The notes beneath the pieces are model-generated. The model was not told the DNA's origin, made no database searches, and worked only from the letters and a program-made list of their open reading frames with translations. From Microcebus murinus (lineage: Eukaryota; Chordata; Mammalia; Primates; Cheirogaleidae): a stretch of 64,000 bases of DNA. The stretch is taken from contig NC_134109.1 of assembly GCF_040939455.1 (NCBI RefSeq), positions 75,979,001-76,043,000 of the forward strand, in the 5' to 3' direction. The first letter of the stretch is position 1, and every line of letters begins with the position of its first letter. A program made the position numbers and the translations under genes. Positions 26,620-38,864 of this stretch are shown one piece after another.

Positions 26620-27155
26620 GCAAAATACTTAAAGAGGTTTACTCTCAGCCAATATGAATAACCGTGGCCCAAAGAGCACAGTCTCACGAGGTCCCGAGAA
26701 AATGTGCTTGAGGCAGCCGGGCTACATGAATGTTTTTATACATTCATGGAGGCAGGAATTACAGGTAAAATAATAAATCAATGGATGGAAGGTATTTATT
26801 GGTTCATCCTGAAAAGGCAGGACACCTCAAAGCAGGGGCTTACAAGTCACAGGTGAGTTTTAGGGACTCTTTAGTTGGCAACTGGTTGAAAGAGTTAAAT
26901 TTTGTCTAAAGACTTGGAGTCAGCAGAAAGGAATGCTTGAGTTAAGATAAGGGCCTCCTCTGTCATGTGATGCTATACCAGAGTCAGGTTGGAAAGTAAG
27001 TCAGGTTATACTGGGTTGATTACAAAATAAAAATAAAAAAACACTTAATGAGATATTATGGTTTATAAAGTGTGATTCCCCAGGCCTCTTAAACAGGAAT
27101 TTGGGCAAGAGGAAAGAAATGATAAGAGTTCAGTCCTCACGCAGTAGGCCATCTA
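26620..27155 (-). mobile_element. Probable LTR, antisense
   Basis: From 'taaagaggtttactctcagc' to 'gagttcagtcctcacgcag'. It contains 'gcacagtctcacgaggtccc' and 'tgaggcagccgggc', in the style of an ERV LTR read backwards. There is a simple 'aaaataaaaataaaaa' run inside. No family name is assigned. Confidence 0.35.
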
Positions 27156-27159
27156 TAAA

Positions 27160-28900
27160 TGCTTGTTGAAATGAACTAGTGTACATTCATATTGCATTTT
27201 TGCTTTTTCACATGTGTGCAAGTGTAAAATAAAGCCAATTTTGTCGCCCATTTACCCGCAACTTCTAGGGAAGAAATATTGACCATTTCATTATGAAACC
27301 ACAAGTGCTCGTTAGTAGACTAAAAGACACTTAAAATACAACAACACAATGTGAAGTGTGACAATAAACAGACATCATCTTAATGCACAGTTTAGGTGTG
27401 GAATTTTTTTTGAGGTTAATACTAGACTCCTTTTATTGCATATGGATCAAATGTCAATGGGAAGGAAATGTGCCAAGACTTTACAAAATGCAATTAGAAA
27501 ACATAATTGTTTGTCTTAAATGGCTGCAGTAAGCTAATGCTTGATAAACATAAACGTTTCAGTCCAATATCAGCCTACCAAAGCATAGGTCCTTGTGTGA
27601 GGGCAATCCTAAAAGCTATGCTTTTAATCACAATAGATTGTGCCGAAGGGCTGTTTTTCAACTAGCAGGACGAAAGGGTAACTCTACTCAACATGGACGT
27701 TGACTATAAAGCCAAAGAAGAAGCCCAAGGAATAAACTTGACAGTTAATGTAGTGAATGCCCACACGCTGAAAAGACGAGTAGACATAGGGAAGATATAA
27801 AGATATCATCTCCTAAATGTGCTTTGAGGTGTCCAATAGCTAACACAGTAGACAACATGTCCCCTACAGTGTAAGCCAGCAGAGTAACTGATCCTCCTAT
27901 TCAGAAGGTAACTATGCTATCCAATCGTTATCTTTCAAGGGAAGGCTAGAGAGAGGAAAAGATCCTCCCTTTTGAATACAGCTTCTATATGACAATTCAT
28001 TTGTGTGAGACATATTCATTCACTCAAGGGTGTTATTCAAATCACCATCCTTAATTATAATTGTTGGCAGCAGTGAATAATCCGTGGATGGTTTTGAGTT
28101 GCTGCCAAATATAATATATCTCTGGGGGGGGGGGTATGTGGGGAGGGGGTACAATAAGCTTTATGGGAAGAGAAGCTCTTTTCCCATAAATGATGAATCA
28201 ATCCATTATATTTGTGATAATCAATGCCCTGGATCCTCTTCATGTCAAGGTGGGGGAAGGGAAAACCTTAGTGAAGTGGCCAATCATTATTAATTCATTC
28301 ATTGCGCTAATATAACTGTGGGGAGCCAATGTGATATTAATGGGACTCTAATGTGGGCTTCTGTAAGAATTTCACTCTAGAATGGAAACGTGGTATAGAT
28401 TTTGTTTTCTAATTCAGTTACCTAACATGTGCTTTTCAAAGATTTTAAGAGAAGAAGGGAACATCTTACATGCTTTATACTTGAGTGTGGAAGCAAGGGG
28501 GATTCTATGAGATCTATATCTGTAAATTTCCTGTTGGGCTCAAGGGTTGTCTGAGAGACAGTCAGCACTTCTGACGGTGAAATGTTCTTCCAGGAAACAT
28601 GTATTGCTGAGGCTGTTGGGGCAGGGGTGGCAGCTGAGGCAGGTTTCTGGGAATAGAATCTAGTCCCTAAAGGTGCCTATCATTTCTTGAAAGAAATTTG
28701 AGGGAGATAAACAAGTAGGGTACAAAAGCCTGACTTCTGATCTTGGATTTGAGAACTTTCTGGGAATGACCTTAATCCAGTCTTTTCAAATGTATAAACC
28801 AGTATTCATGTCTAAAGACTTTGAGGCAAAAATCATCACAATTCAACATATCCAATGACTCAGGAGTCAAGGAAAAAGTGGTCAGTGTGTATTCCTGCTG
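27160..28900. other. Unique-looking non-coding DNA
   Basis: No gene. The part at 27180-27720 has few repeat signatures. The G-rich motif is listed separately. Short opposing frames at 28055-28293 cross the poly(G) tract and are artefacts. Confidence 0.4.
28124..28149 (+). other. Candidate G-quadruplex motif
   Basis: G11, then TATGT, then G4, A, G5. The long run can supply two G-tracts, so four tracts of three or more G with short loops can be drawn. Confidence 0.7.
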
Positions 28901-28904
28901 CTGT

Positions 28905-29440
28905 AGCCCTAGCTTAGACCACCTTCTTGCCAGAATAACCCAACATCTGGGTAATCTGGCAAGCTCTTGAGGCCATAGAAGCCAACAGGGCCATTATAAT
29001 CTGCCCCTCATGTATATTACTTTCATATCTTGCTGCTCGTGTCAAACCAAGCAGCTCGAAATCCTCACATGAAACTCTTCTCCCTGCCTTGTTTATGCCA
29101 ACTGTTCTACCTCGAATTTCCTTCCTCCCCATCCTTAGACTAGCTTTCTTCTTGTGTTTTAAGTTCAAGTCAGGCATCACTTCCTCCAGGACGTCCTTCT
29201 TGTTGCTACCTCCCCTCACTCATTTCTGTACTCTCCGAAATTTCTGGGCACACATCTATCAGGAAAGTTGCCATACAATTCAAATGATCGTTTTGCCTTT
29301 CTCCCACCAAACTATAAATTTCTCAACACTTAAGAGTGCTTCTAATTCATCTCTGTGTCCTCAACACTTAGCTGAGTAACAGCCACATACAAGAGAACTA
29401 AAAAATATTAAATGAATAAATAACTGAACACATGGACAAA
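28905..29440 (+). repeat. L2 (LINE-2) 3' fragment
   Basis: The sense order fits the L2 3' region: 'ccctgccttgtttatgcc', 'catcacttcctccaggac', then 'acgtccttcttgttgc'. The tail is the 'atgaataaataac' at about 29412. The two opposing frames (28914-29219 and 29089-29379) lie within this repeat. Confidence 0.65.
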
Positions 29441-29444
29441 TATG

Positions 29445-30120
29445 TTAGCAGCATATTTGAACACAAGACTCGTATTTTCATCTTAAATTCTCTTTGGTTT
29501 AAGTAGGCTCATCAGTGGACACCCACTTAATTTTTTTCTACTACACTTTTTCATTTTGTTAGCTATTTTACAATTTACTCATCCTTTTTTTTCCCCTTGG
29601 TAATCACCAATGTTACCCTTTTATAATTCAGTCAATTCTCTGCTGCCACATGTAAGGTTATGATACTATTAATTTTATATTTTCCAAAAAAGCATTTCTT
29701 TTGTTGATTATGTTTGCATATATTTGAGACAAAGACCTTGTTGATGTATCTTACTGACATAAATCCGATTTCTCCATCTCTAAAACTAAAAAACTAAGAA
29801 TAAGCAGCCCCAAGTCTTGTGATTACAAATGACATAGTAAGTGAAAGGTGTTATAAAAATGTGCTAATAATGTTATTTTTTTTTCATGCTTCATATAGAT
29901 TTTGATATATCTTGGAGTAAAGAGAGGGATAAAATGCTTTTCTTTTGGGTCAGTGCTCTTTGAATTTCCAAGTATATATCCGTCTGATTTCCCACAAAAT
30001 TATTTTTCATGGATCCTCCTTAGGCTCCTCAAACTTGACACATCTAAACAAAACCGGAACTCTTCTTCAAATATAAGTCTCCACTTCCCTCTCTGAGTCA
30101 ATTATACTAGCACTCTCAGT
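29445..30120. other. Gene-free AT-rich stretch
   Basis: Nothing recognisable apart from T-rich runs near 29585 and 29877. Confidence 0.4.
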
Positions 30121-30124
30121 GACC

Positions 30125-30490
30125 AAAGGCTAGAAATCGTGTGGTCATCAGTGACCTTCCAGTTCCCACATTTGGTCAGTCATCTAGTGCTATCACTTCC
30201 ACCTCCAAAGAATCTCTTGAGATTTTCCCTTTTTTCCCACCCCCAGGGCCTCTCTCCTACTTTAGGTCCTTATCACCTTTTGTTCCCCAGTTCCCTAACC
30301 GCCTCCTGCCTTCCAGGCCCTCCTCCCTCCATTATGTCCTGTCCTCCCTGCTCTAAAACAAGTATTTAATCACATAAAAATCTCTGCCCAAAAGCCTTAA
30401 ATGACCCTTTATTCTTTATAGGATTAAGTGTGAAGTCCTCAGGCAAGTACACAAGGCCTTTTCTAATCTGTTCCCCGAAGACATTCCCAC
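30125..30490 (+). repeat. L2-like fragment
   Basis: Pyrimidine-rich sequence ending 'ttctttataggattaagtg' and 'aagtcctcaggcaagtac', matching the L2 phrase 'ctacaggataaagtccaaactcc..aaggcccttcacaatctg'. The overlapping + frames at 30139-30369 are low-complexity Pro/Ser/Leu frames. Confidence 0.55.
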
Positions 30491-30494
30491 ATTC

Positions 30495-31965
30495 ATTTCC
30501 TGCCATTGGAAATCCGCTCTCTTTCCTCTCAGCCAGGCAGGGTTAGAGTCAAGTACGTTTGTACTGAGAAAGGTCTGGAAAGGGAGGGAAGAAATATCTG
30601 TAAAGGGCCGAGGGTTATGCTGGGATTTTAAGTATATTATCTCCATTCATCCTCACAAGAACTCCATGAAGAAGCTGTAAATATTTCTATCTTAAATGAA
30701 ACAACAAAAACAACAAGCCTCGTCCCAAAATATTCCATTGCTAATGGTGGAATAGGCATTCAGCCTGAGATTCATCTGTCTCAAAGGTCTTTCCATGACA
30801 ACATGCTGATGGGAGTTCCTCAAAAGTGGCGTTTGTCCACACTTGTGCTCTTTCGAGGGGAGTTTCTGTTTTCCGAAGCGCTCCTGTCCCCTCTAAGTTT
30901 TTACACCAATAGTTTTTCTATTTGGCTTTTGGTGCCAAATTTGGTATAATTTCTTCTATGAAATCTCACCGATCTTCTCTTCTCTTTTTATGCTTCATAC
31001 ATAAATCTCTATTGCTTATTCCATCCATTGCAACTGTATTTGCCAAACCGTGCAGCCTTCAATGGCAAGGAGTGTGTTTTATACATATTTGCAATTCCAG
31101 CACTTTATGTAATGTCTGGCACATAATAGGAGCTCTAAACATACAAGGGATTGAATGAATGTGTTCCTAGAATGAAAGTATCAGGTATATAATTTCTCTG
31201 AAAATTCAGGAGTGAAAGAAATATGTATTTCACTCACTATCCTTTTTTAAAATCATGTTTTAATCAAATGGCCTAAAGTCTCCATCCTACTGAGCTGATG
31301 GTAAATTTAATATCTTAATTTTGGGTGATCTCAAATGTGGGAAACTTATGTGATGCCCAGTAAATGGTAACCAGAGAAACAGCTCTGGCTTTAACTCCAC
31401 CATGGTCAGCCTATATTTTACCACTGTCCAACCTACATGCCCTTGCTCACAGGTGTTTTCACTACTTGTTCCAAGACTAAACAGGGGATCTTTGCTGAGA
31501 GACTAGTGCCTGGGGTGCTCTGTTTCTATGGGCGCCATCTGGCCCTTCCCCTCTGAAGTTCTGCTCCTTCCCTTGCAGAACTCTTGGCCTTGGGGAAATA
31601 TCATTACTACCTCCTACTGCTTTTGCAGTCCCTTTTCCTCCCCATTGTAGCTAGAACTTGCTTCTGTCCCTCACCTTAGCATAACTCTTTCACAGAGTTA
31701 ATGAACACAAGCTGTCATAAAAGAGAAGCAGGAGGGAAGTTGTGTGTGGCTAACTTCTACTTTAAGTTCTGTAACACAACTGCAACTGAGGTTAGTAAAC
31801 ACAAAGGCCTTAGCTGGTTTCATTGAATAAGAGAAAAGAAGTGGTACAGAGAATAAAAGCCTAACAGTGCTTATTCTTTCTCAACTATGGAAACAAAACA
31901 CTGGTTAACATCTTAACATGTTATCATAACTGTCTATGCACTTGCTTGGATACCATGTGGTATAT
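30495..31965. other. Gene-free stretch
   Basis: No coding evidence. Around 31050-31160 there is a 'ctggcacataataggagctc' motif followed by 'gattgaatgaatg', an old L2/MIR 3' end. The remainder is unassigned. Confidence 0.4.
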
Positions 31966-31969
31966 TATT

Positions 31970-32180
31970 TGGGGAGTAGAATGGCAGTAAAGTGTAGTAG
32001 TTAAAACGTGAATTCAGGAACCAGATTGCTAAGGATTCAAATCCCTGCTCCATTACTCAACTAACTTATCTCACTGTATCTTCATTTCCCAATCTGTAAA
32101 GTGGAAATAATAGTAGCACTTTCTTCATAAGGTTGTATGATCATTAAGTTAGTTAAATGTGCAAAGCACTTAGAACATGT
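31970..32180 (+). repeat. MIR SINE
   Basis: A nearly complete core: 'cagtaaagtgtagtagttaa', 'attcaaatccctgctcc', 'cttcatttcccaatctgtaa', 'agtggaaataatagtagc', 'gcaaagcacttagaac'. Confidence 0.85.
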
Positions 32181-32187
32181 ACAGGTT

Positions 32188-32708
32188 AACTTGGCCCTTA
32201 AACAGTTGGCCCTTAAACAAGGCAGAGGTTAGGGGCATCAATATTCCCATGCAGTCGAAAATTTGCATATAACTTTTGACTGTCCCAAAACATAACTACT
32301 AATAGCCTACAGTTGACCAGAAGCTTTACCAATAACAAACACTCAATTAGCACATATTTTTATGTTATATGCATTATATACGATATTCTTATAATAAAGT
32401 AAGTGAGAGAAAAGAAAATGTTATTAAGAAAGTCATATGAAAGAGAAAATATATTTACTATGTCTTAAGCAGAAGTGGATCATCATAAGGGTGTTTATTG
32501 TCATGTTAATGTTGAATAAATAGGCTGAGGAGGAGGAGAGAGAGGATGGAGTGGTTTTGCTATCTCAGAGGTGGTAGAGGCAGAGAGGTAGAGGAGGTGG
32601 AAAGGGAATCAGGAGAGGCAGGCACACTTGGTGTAACTTTTATTGAAGAAAATCTGAGTAAAAGTGGACCTGAACAGTTCAAACCTGTATTGTTCAAGGG
32701 TCAACTGC
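32188..32708 (+). mobile_element. Tigger/pogo-like DNA transposon relic
   Basis: Inverted ends 'cagttggcccttaaaca' on the left and 'tgttcaagggtcaactg' on the right. The interior matches a Tigger-type non-autonomous element: 'catgcagtcgaaaatttgc', 'aacttttgactgtcccaaaa', 'actaatagcctacagttgac', 'aataggctgaggaggagg'. The left end is locally duplicated with a 15-base period (32191-32219). The 64-codon frame at 32546-32740 lies inside it. Confidence 0.85.
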
Positions 32709-33189
32709 AGTTGTATATACTGTGCTCTTTAGATAGGTAATACAGTATTTTGGCTTCACCTCTTAGTGAATGACTCACTCATACACTCAGATGTTTTTTC
32801 TTTTTATCTCTGATCTCTCCTAAACACTTATTTCAAATTTCTAAATGGATGCTGAATAATGTTCTTAGATATCTGCTGACATTAAAACCCATGTTAAAAA
32901 ACCAAAGCTACCTTTCCATCCAAATACCTCTATTTTCATTAATTTTGTTTCCTTCCTTTCCTGTGGCCCTCATAGCAACTGAGTAAGTCCTACTGTATCT
33001 CCACTTAACTTCCATTGCACTGCCCCATGCTAGCTGGTCCAGATGCAATCACCTATGTCTGAAAAAACAAAAGAGTATATGAATTGTTTCAAATTAGAAA
33101 GTATTTTAAATGGAATAAAAATAAAAATGTGATATTATCAAAATTATAGGGTGCCACTTATGCAGTTTTGGGGTGGAATGTGTAGCACT

Positions 33190-35235
33190 GAATGCCCATA
33201 TTCAAAAAGAAGAAAGCTTTCAAACTAATGACTGCGTCTTCTACCTTAAGAAAAAAAGAGAACAAATTAAACCCAAATCAGTAGACAAAAAGAGATAATA
33301 AAGACCAATTCAGAAATCAATTAAATAGAAAATAAACATAATAGAAAAATTAATGAAACCAAAATCTCTTTCTGTGGGATCAATAAAATCTACCTTAAGA
33401 CAGACAGATCAGGAAAAAAAAAATAGAAGGCATAAATTACCAATATCAAGAATGGCAGAGATGTCTTCACTACAGATTTGATAGATATTAAAAGGTTAAT
33501 AAAGGGATATCATGAATAATTCTATCCCAAAAAATCCAACAACTTAGAGGAAACAGACACATTCCTTGAAGAACACTAACCACCCAAGTTTGCACAAGAA
33601 GGAATAAATAACCTAGTTATCTGTATATCCATTAGAAAATTGAATTTTCTGTTAAAAAAAGAGAATTCGAGGTACAGATGGCTTCACTGGTGAATGCTAC
33701 CAAATATTTAAGGAAGATAAAATACCACTTCTACACAAACTCTTCTAGAAAATTGAAGGAGAAGGAATACTTTTCGATTCATTCTATGAGTCCAGAATTG
33801 CCCTGATATCAAAACCAGAAAGAGACATTATAAGAAACCTAGATTCCAATATTTCACATTTACAGATAGAGATGCTTTAAAAATTACATAGATATAAAAT
33901 ATACATAGATATAAAAATGTTCTGAACACAACTTTAGCAATGTGAATCCAGCAATATATAAAGAGGATAATGCAACATCCCTAGTAGAATTTACTACAGG
34001 AATGCAAGAATGGCTTCACTCTCAAAAATCAATCAATATGATTCACCATATTAGCAGAATGACTGTCTTAATCTGTTTGGGCTGCTATAACAAAATACCA
34101 TAAACTAGAAATTTATTACTCATAGTTCTAGAGGCTATAAGTTCCAAGATCAGGGTGCCAGCAGATTTGATCCAGTGAGACCCACTCATAAATGGCTCCT
34201 TTCACATGTTGGGAAAACCTACTAGCTTTCAGGGAGTGGGGGGCAGGGAATGTCCCCTTTATAAGAGTACTAACCCAATTTATAACTACCTCCCAAAGTT
34301 CCACGTCCTAATACTATTACCTTTGGGCTAGTATTTTAACATATGAATTTTGTGGGGCAAACATTCAGACATAGCACAAACTAAAAGTAAAAAAACATAT
34401 GATGACCTTAATAAGCACAGAAAGAGTATTTGACAAAATCTAACATCTATTCATGCTTCTTAAAAACTCCTCTCAGCAAACTAGGAATAGAAGGAATCTT
34501 CCTCAATCTGATAAAGAGCATCTATAAAAACCCATAGCTAACATCATACTGAATAGTGAGAAGGTACATGCTTTCCTCCCAAGATCTAGAACAAGACAAG
34601 GATGGCTCTTACTACTTCTGCTGAGCATTGTACTTAAGTTTCTAACCAGTATAATAAGGCAAGAAAAAGAAATGAAAAGCAGTGATATTGAAAAAGGAGA
34701 AGTAAAATTGTCTTTATTCACACATGGCATGACCATTTAGGTAGACAATCCAATGGAAGCTATAGAAAAGCTATTAGAACTAAAAATAAGTTTAGCAAAT
34801 TTACAATTTATATGCTCAATATACTCAAATCAATTGTATTTCTATGTATTAGCTACAAACAATTGGATATTTAAATTTAAACAATACCATTTACAATAAC
34901 ATCAAAAATATGAAATATTTAGGAATAAATCTAACAAAAGATGTGCATGACCTATAGCCTGATGATTACAAAATGGAGAGAAATTAAAGATGACCTAAAT
35001 AATTATAAAAATATACTCTGTTCAAGGATAGGAGGATTCAATATTGCTAAGATGTCAGTTCTCTGCAAATTGATCCCTAGATTACTGAGGGAGGATGATT
35101 ATGTTCACTGTTTTGGCTGAGGTGCTCATTTTACAAATATGTACATTTGTCAAAATATATCAAATTGTATGCTTCAAATATGCAAGATTTCTTTGCAAGT
35201 CAATTATACCTTTAAAAAGCTGTTTAAGAAACAAA
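33190..35235 (+). mobile_element. L1 ORF2 relic, interrupted and 3' rearranged
   Basis: Sense-strand L1 ORF2. Landmarks are 'gataataaagaccaattcag' (about 33294), 'aattaatgaaaccaaaatc' (33350), 'tcactggtgaatgctacc' (33683), 'gaatgcaagaatggcttcac' (34000), 'aagacaaggatggctctta' (34593), 'aaattgatccctagattac' (35068). An L1 3' end with 'attatacctttaaaaagctg' closes it near 35205-35222. An MLT1-type LTR splits it at 34064. No ORF2 frame survives. Confidence 0.85.
34064..34376 (-). mobile_element. MLT1-type (MaLR/ERVL) solo LTR
   Basis: Read antisense it begins 'tgtcttaatctgtttggg', continues 'ctgctataacaaaatacc' and 'agttctagaggctataag', and ends 'acattcagacatagca'. This is the reverse complement of the MLT1 LTR ('tgctatggtctgaatg...gcagcccgaacagactaagaca'). 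It sits inside L1 ORF2. Confidence 0.8.
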
Positions 35236-35319
35236 CAATTAAAATCTTCTTAAAACTCCTCATAGATTTTATGAGATAAAGTTGAAGGCTTTTAGTGGAA
35301 AAGTATGGGCTTTAAGATT

Positions 35320-35500
35320 CTCCTACCAGCTGAATACTTCAGGAAAATGATTCCACCTCTACTGAATGTGGTTCCCTGTCTATAGAACAGGAGCAATAAG
35401 ATCTGGTTGAAATGGTTGTTGTTAGGAATAAACTTTCAAGTGCCTAGGATAGTGACTGACACCTGGTATTTAAAATGCCTTAAATTTAAGGTGAGCAATT
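35320..35500 (+). repeat. MIR-like SINE fragment
   Basis: 'ctgtctatagaacaggagc', 'gttaggaataaactttcaag', 'ctaggatagtgactgacacc' follow the MIR order, diverged. Confidence 0.5.
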
Positions 35501-35504
35501 ATCA

Positions 35505-37635
35505 GCTATTGCCTTAGAGATTAGTTACTATTTAAAAGGAAGAGACAGCATAAAAACACTATTTCCCTTAGTTCACATTTTGCCTAGAGCTTATCCTGAG
35601 TTTATGTCATGAAATAACTTATAGAACTTTATGTCATACAATTTTAAAACTTACAGATGTTAACAATGGACATTATGATTTGTTACCATTACCTGAATTT
35701 GGCTACATTTTTGCTTGCAAAACTTTGTTTACACAATCACAGCCTTACTATATTGAGAGGTAACTCTATTGCCATTGACTTTTCAAGGATTGATTAATTT
35801 CAACCTAAAGCAAATATTGATAAACCATATATGCCACTGGAAATGTACAGTTTTCTTTCCTCTAAAGCAAATACAGCAAAAACTTACATTTATCTATGAA
35901 CTTTAGTAGTAAGTGTTACTAGCTTTATGACCATGGGCAAGTCAATAACATTCCTAGATATGAGTTTCTTAGGTTTTATAAAGTGAGGCTTGGATCATAT
36001 GACTTTCAAGATCATTGCCTGCTTCAAAATTGTATTGCTGGAATATTATATGGTTATTGGAATTCTTCTGGAGTGCCATGAATTAAACAATCTTTGATAT
36101 TTCAAAGTGTATTGTTGGACATTGAAAATAATTATAATCTATTGTTAAAATACATGCATACTTTATCACAGAATGTTATTGTAAACATGTAGAAATTTTT
36201 CTTGATAATTTGGGTCAGCAGAGAATTCAGAGTTCTCTAAATTGCAGAAAAGTGATTAGATTCACCAATACCAATTTCGTAACATTTAAAGGATATCACT
36301 GCTCTAAAATAAATGTCAGTGAAAGGGGCATGGGTTGGATGATTATATTAATTTTTACCATAAAGGTTTTTCTTTTATCTGTGAGCACAAAGATTTAATT
36401 TTTCTGATTTGGTGTATATGGACTATTTACTTCAGAATAAACATTTCAGAAGGTGACAAAACAAAAATGTACACCTATTGTAGCTGGACTTCTCAATAGG
36501 CCATATTTTATTTGGAGTTACAAAACAGGAAACAAAAGAGATTATAGGCACGATTATAGATACAAGTTGGTGTGAGTGTGTATGCACAAATGCATGTGTG
36601 GTTGTTATTGCTAACACTTTAAAATAAAAATAATAATCAATAAATGGTAGACAATTTTATTGTTCATTTGCCTCATTTTGAACAATAAAAATGTGTTCTT
36701 TGTCTACTTGCCTAATTCATGTTTGTATTATGCTTGTAAATCCATACAGATAAGCTTTGCTGAATACAATATTATAGAATTCATGACAGAAAATTTAAAC
36801 TTAATGGTGTCTTTAAAATCAGAAACAATGAACATGTGTCTTAGTAAATAAAAATACTCATGTACATTTACATATGCACATTTGTGTGTGCAGGTATGTG
36901 TGTGTATACATGTAAACATGGGGGAAGGGAGAAGGAGAGAGGGAGGGAGGGAGGGAGAGATGCACACATACATCCAAGAATATTTTTAAAGAAACTTGTC
37001 AAAATCACAATCAAAGTTAAAGAGAGCACTCACAACATCTGCAAACTTCTAGAGGATATCCAGAATAATTTTTTTTTTAGAAAGAGAAAAATAATTATAA
37101 AATATATTGTGTTAATAAATCAGAAAAGGCGCTTGAAATAATCTCATAAAATGTTATGGCTTAAATAATGCCCTTCATCAGTATTCTTTGTTTAACATTT
37201 TATGTTTATTGATAAATGAAGATGCATTTAAATAATTCAAAGAAAACATTAGCTGCAAGCAAGGAATTAATAATTGATAGGACTGGAAGGACTCTTTTCA
37301 CTTGGGAAATAGATAATATTAGCTTAATGTGGGGCTGTAGGAACAGAGGAAATGTAATGGATCTGCTTGCTTTAAACTGATGATGGTTATTGTGGTCTAA
37401 AAGTTGCTACAAAGGCAAAAGCGGGACAGCTCCCCAAGTGCAATAGATTTCACTCATAGGAGCTGACAGTGCAAATTGTGGTCTGATGTGCTAGATTTAT
37501 ACATGGGAGGAGACCTAATGATCATGACATATACTAAGGAAATGAAAAAAATAATAAATGCTATTTAACTGTAATTGGAAAATGGAAAGAAAGACCCTTT
37601 GAACATATCATTATTATTATTATTATAAAAATAAA
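35505..37635. other. Gene-free AT-rich stretch
   Basis: No coding evidence. It includes TG/CA-rich DNA near 36855-36920, a (GGGA)n tract at 36920-36960 and (ATT)n near 37608-37625. Short frames here are low complexity. Confidence 0.5.
36920..36960. repeat. (GGGA)n purine tract
   Basis: Imperfect GGGA/GGAA/GAGA polypurine run, immediately after alternating TG/TA DNA. Confidence 0.9.
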
Positions 37636-37639
37636 GGGA

Positions 37640-38090
37640 TTTTACTTTCCTCCTTCCTGGTGCTTGAGGACAGAGGCCAGTGAGAACATGGCTACCTTGC
37701 TTTTGACAAGAAACACCCATCAGGAGGTTGCAGTGAGATTCCCGCTGCAGTTTACTCAGCGGTTCCAGCTGCACGTGTGCAATGCCAACATCTTTGTGGA
37801 GTGATGGGGCAAGAACACCCCTGGGTGGGAAAGACACATATTGGCTATTTTCATCTCACCTGTATTTGTCCTTCTCCAAATATTAGAGAAAATTGAGTCA
37901 TGCACATCTGGGAGTTCCAGAGGTCATTAATTTTGTGCTGCCTCCTCCGTCTCCTTCTCCTTTACTCTCCCTCCCCAGGCAAGAGAGTTATTCTTGACAA
38001 TGCCCAGGGAAAGTTCAGATTACTCCCTGGTAAATTCACCTTTGCCATTGGGAAGGACTCTATGATTTCTAATCTGGCATAATTTAAATA
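37640..38090 (+). other. GC-richer island with exon-like features, unproven
   Basis: This segment stands out from its AT-rich surroundings. It has a 38-codon + frame (ATG 37688 to TGA 37802-37804) whose codons look ordered (ends QLHVCNANIFVE). Further on, a strong pyrimidine tract plus CAG (ending 37978) is followed by 51 bases and a CTG|GTAAAT donor-like site (exon end 38029). The 51-base piece is open in the phase that could join the exon at 47281 (phase 0 to phase 0), but also in another frame. It could be an exon, a retro-copy fragment or chance. I recognise no protein. Confidence 0.25.
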
Positions 38091-38384
38091 TGTGTCTTTT
38101 ATAGTTACGTTTAACCCATCCCGGTCAAAAAGAATCTCTAAATACTAATGGCCATTTTATAAATCATCTCTCAAATTTGTCACTTTTGCCTTAGAAACAC
38201 TAATTCCTAAAAATGCAGAAGTGGAATTAGTTTCAGAAAAATTACTTCTTTGCTAAAATTTCAGCCACTTACAAAATCTACTGATTCTGTATCCTATGCT
38301 CCTCTGGCTGATATGGATCCCAAATTCTTATATACACTCCACTCTAAGGAAATAATAGCATATTTTATCATTTCTGTTTTAAGT

Positions 38385-38860
38385 TATTTTTAGAAGTTTA
38401 TTTTATTGTGGTAAAATACACATAACATAAAATGTACCTTCCTAACCATTTAAATTGTACTGCTCAATAGTATTAAAAACATTCATAGTGTTGTACATTC
38501 ATCACTATCCATCTCCAAAATTCCTTTCATCTTGTAAAAGTAAAACTCTGTACCCATTACACAACAACTTCCCACTTCCCCCATCCTCCAGCTCCTGGCA
38601 ACCACTATTCTACTTTCTGTCTCTATGATTTTGACTAAGCATCTCATATAAGTGGAATCATGCATAATTGGCCTTTTTGTGTCTGGCTTATTTCACTTAG
38701 CATAATGTCTTCAAGGTTCATCCCTGTTGTAGCATGTGTCAGAATATCTTTCCTTTTTAAGGCTGAATAATATTTCATTGTATGTCTATACCACATTCTG
38801 TTTACCCATTCATCCATCAATTGTTAATTTCGGTTACCATTTCTTTTTGCGTCAATATTA
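38385..38860 (-). mobile_element. L1 3'-end fragment, antisense
   Basis: Antisense old-L1 3' region: 'gtggtaaaatacacataac', 'atggtgttgtac'-like text near 38488 ('agtgttgtacattcatcac'), 'ctggcaaccactattctac', 'ataagtggaatcatgc', 'ggctgaataatatttcattg', 'acattctgtttacccattc'. The reverse frame at 38483-38665 is an L1 relic. Confidence 0.85.
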
Positions 38861-38864
38861 CAGA

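Noticed and set aside
26820..26860. CACAG|GTGAGT donor-like site
   Set aside because: Lies inside a probable LTR and has no plausible acceptor upstream in an open frame.
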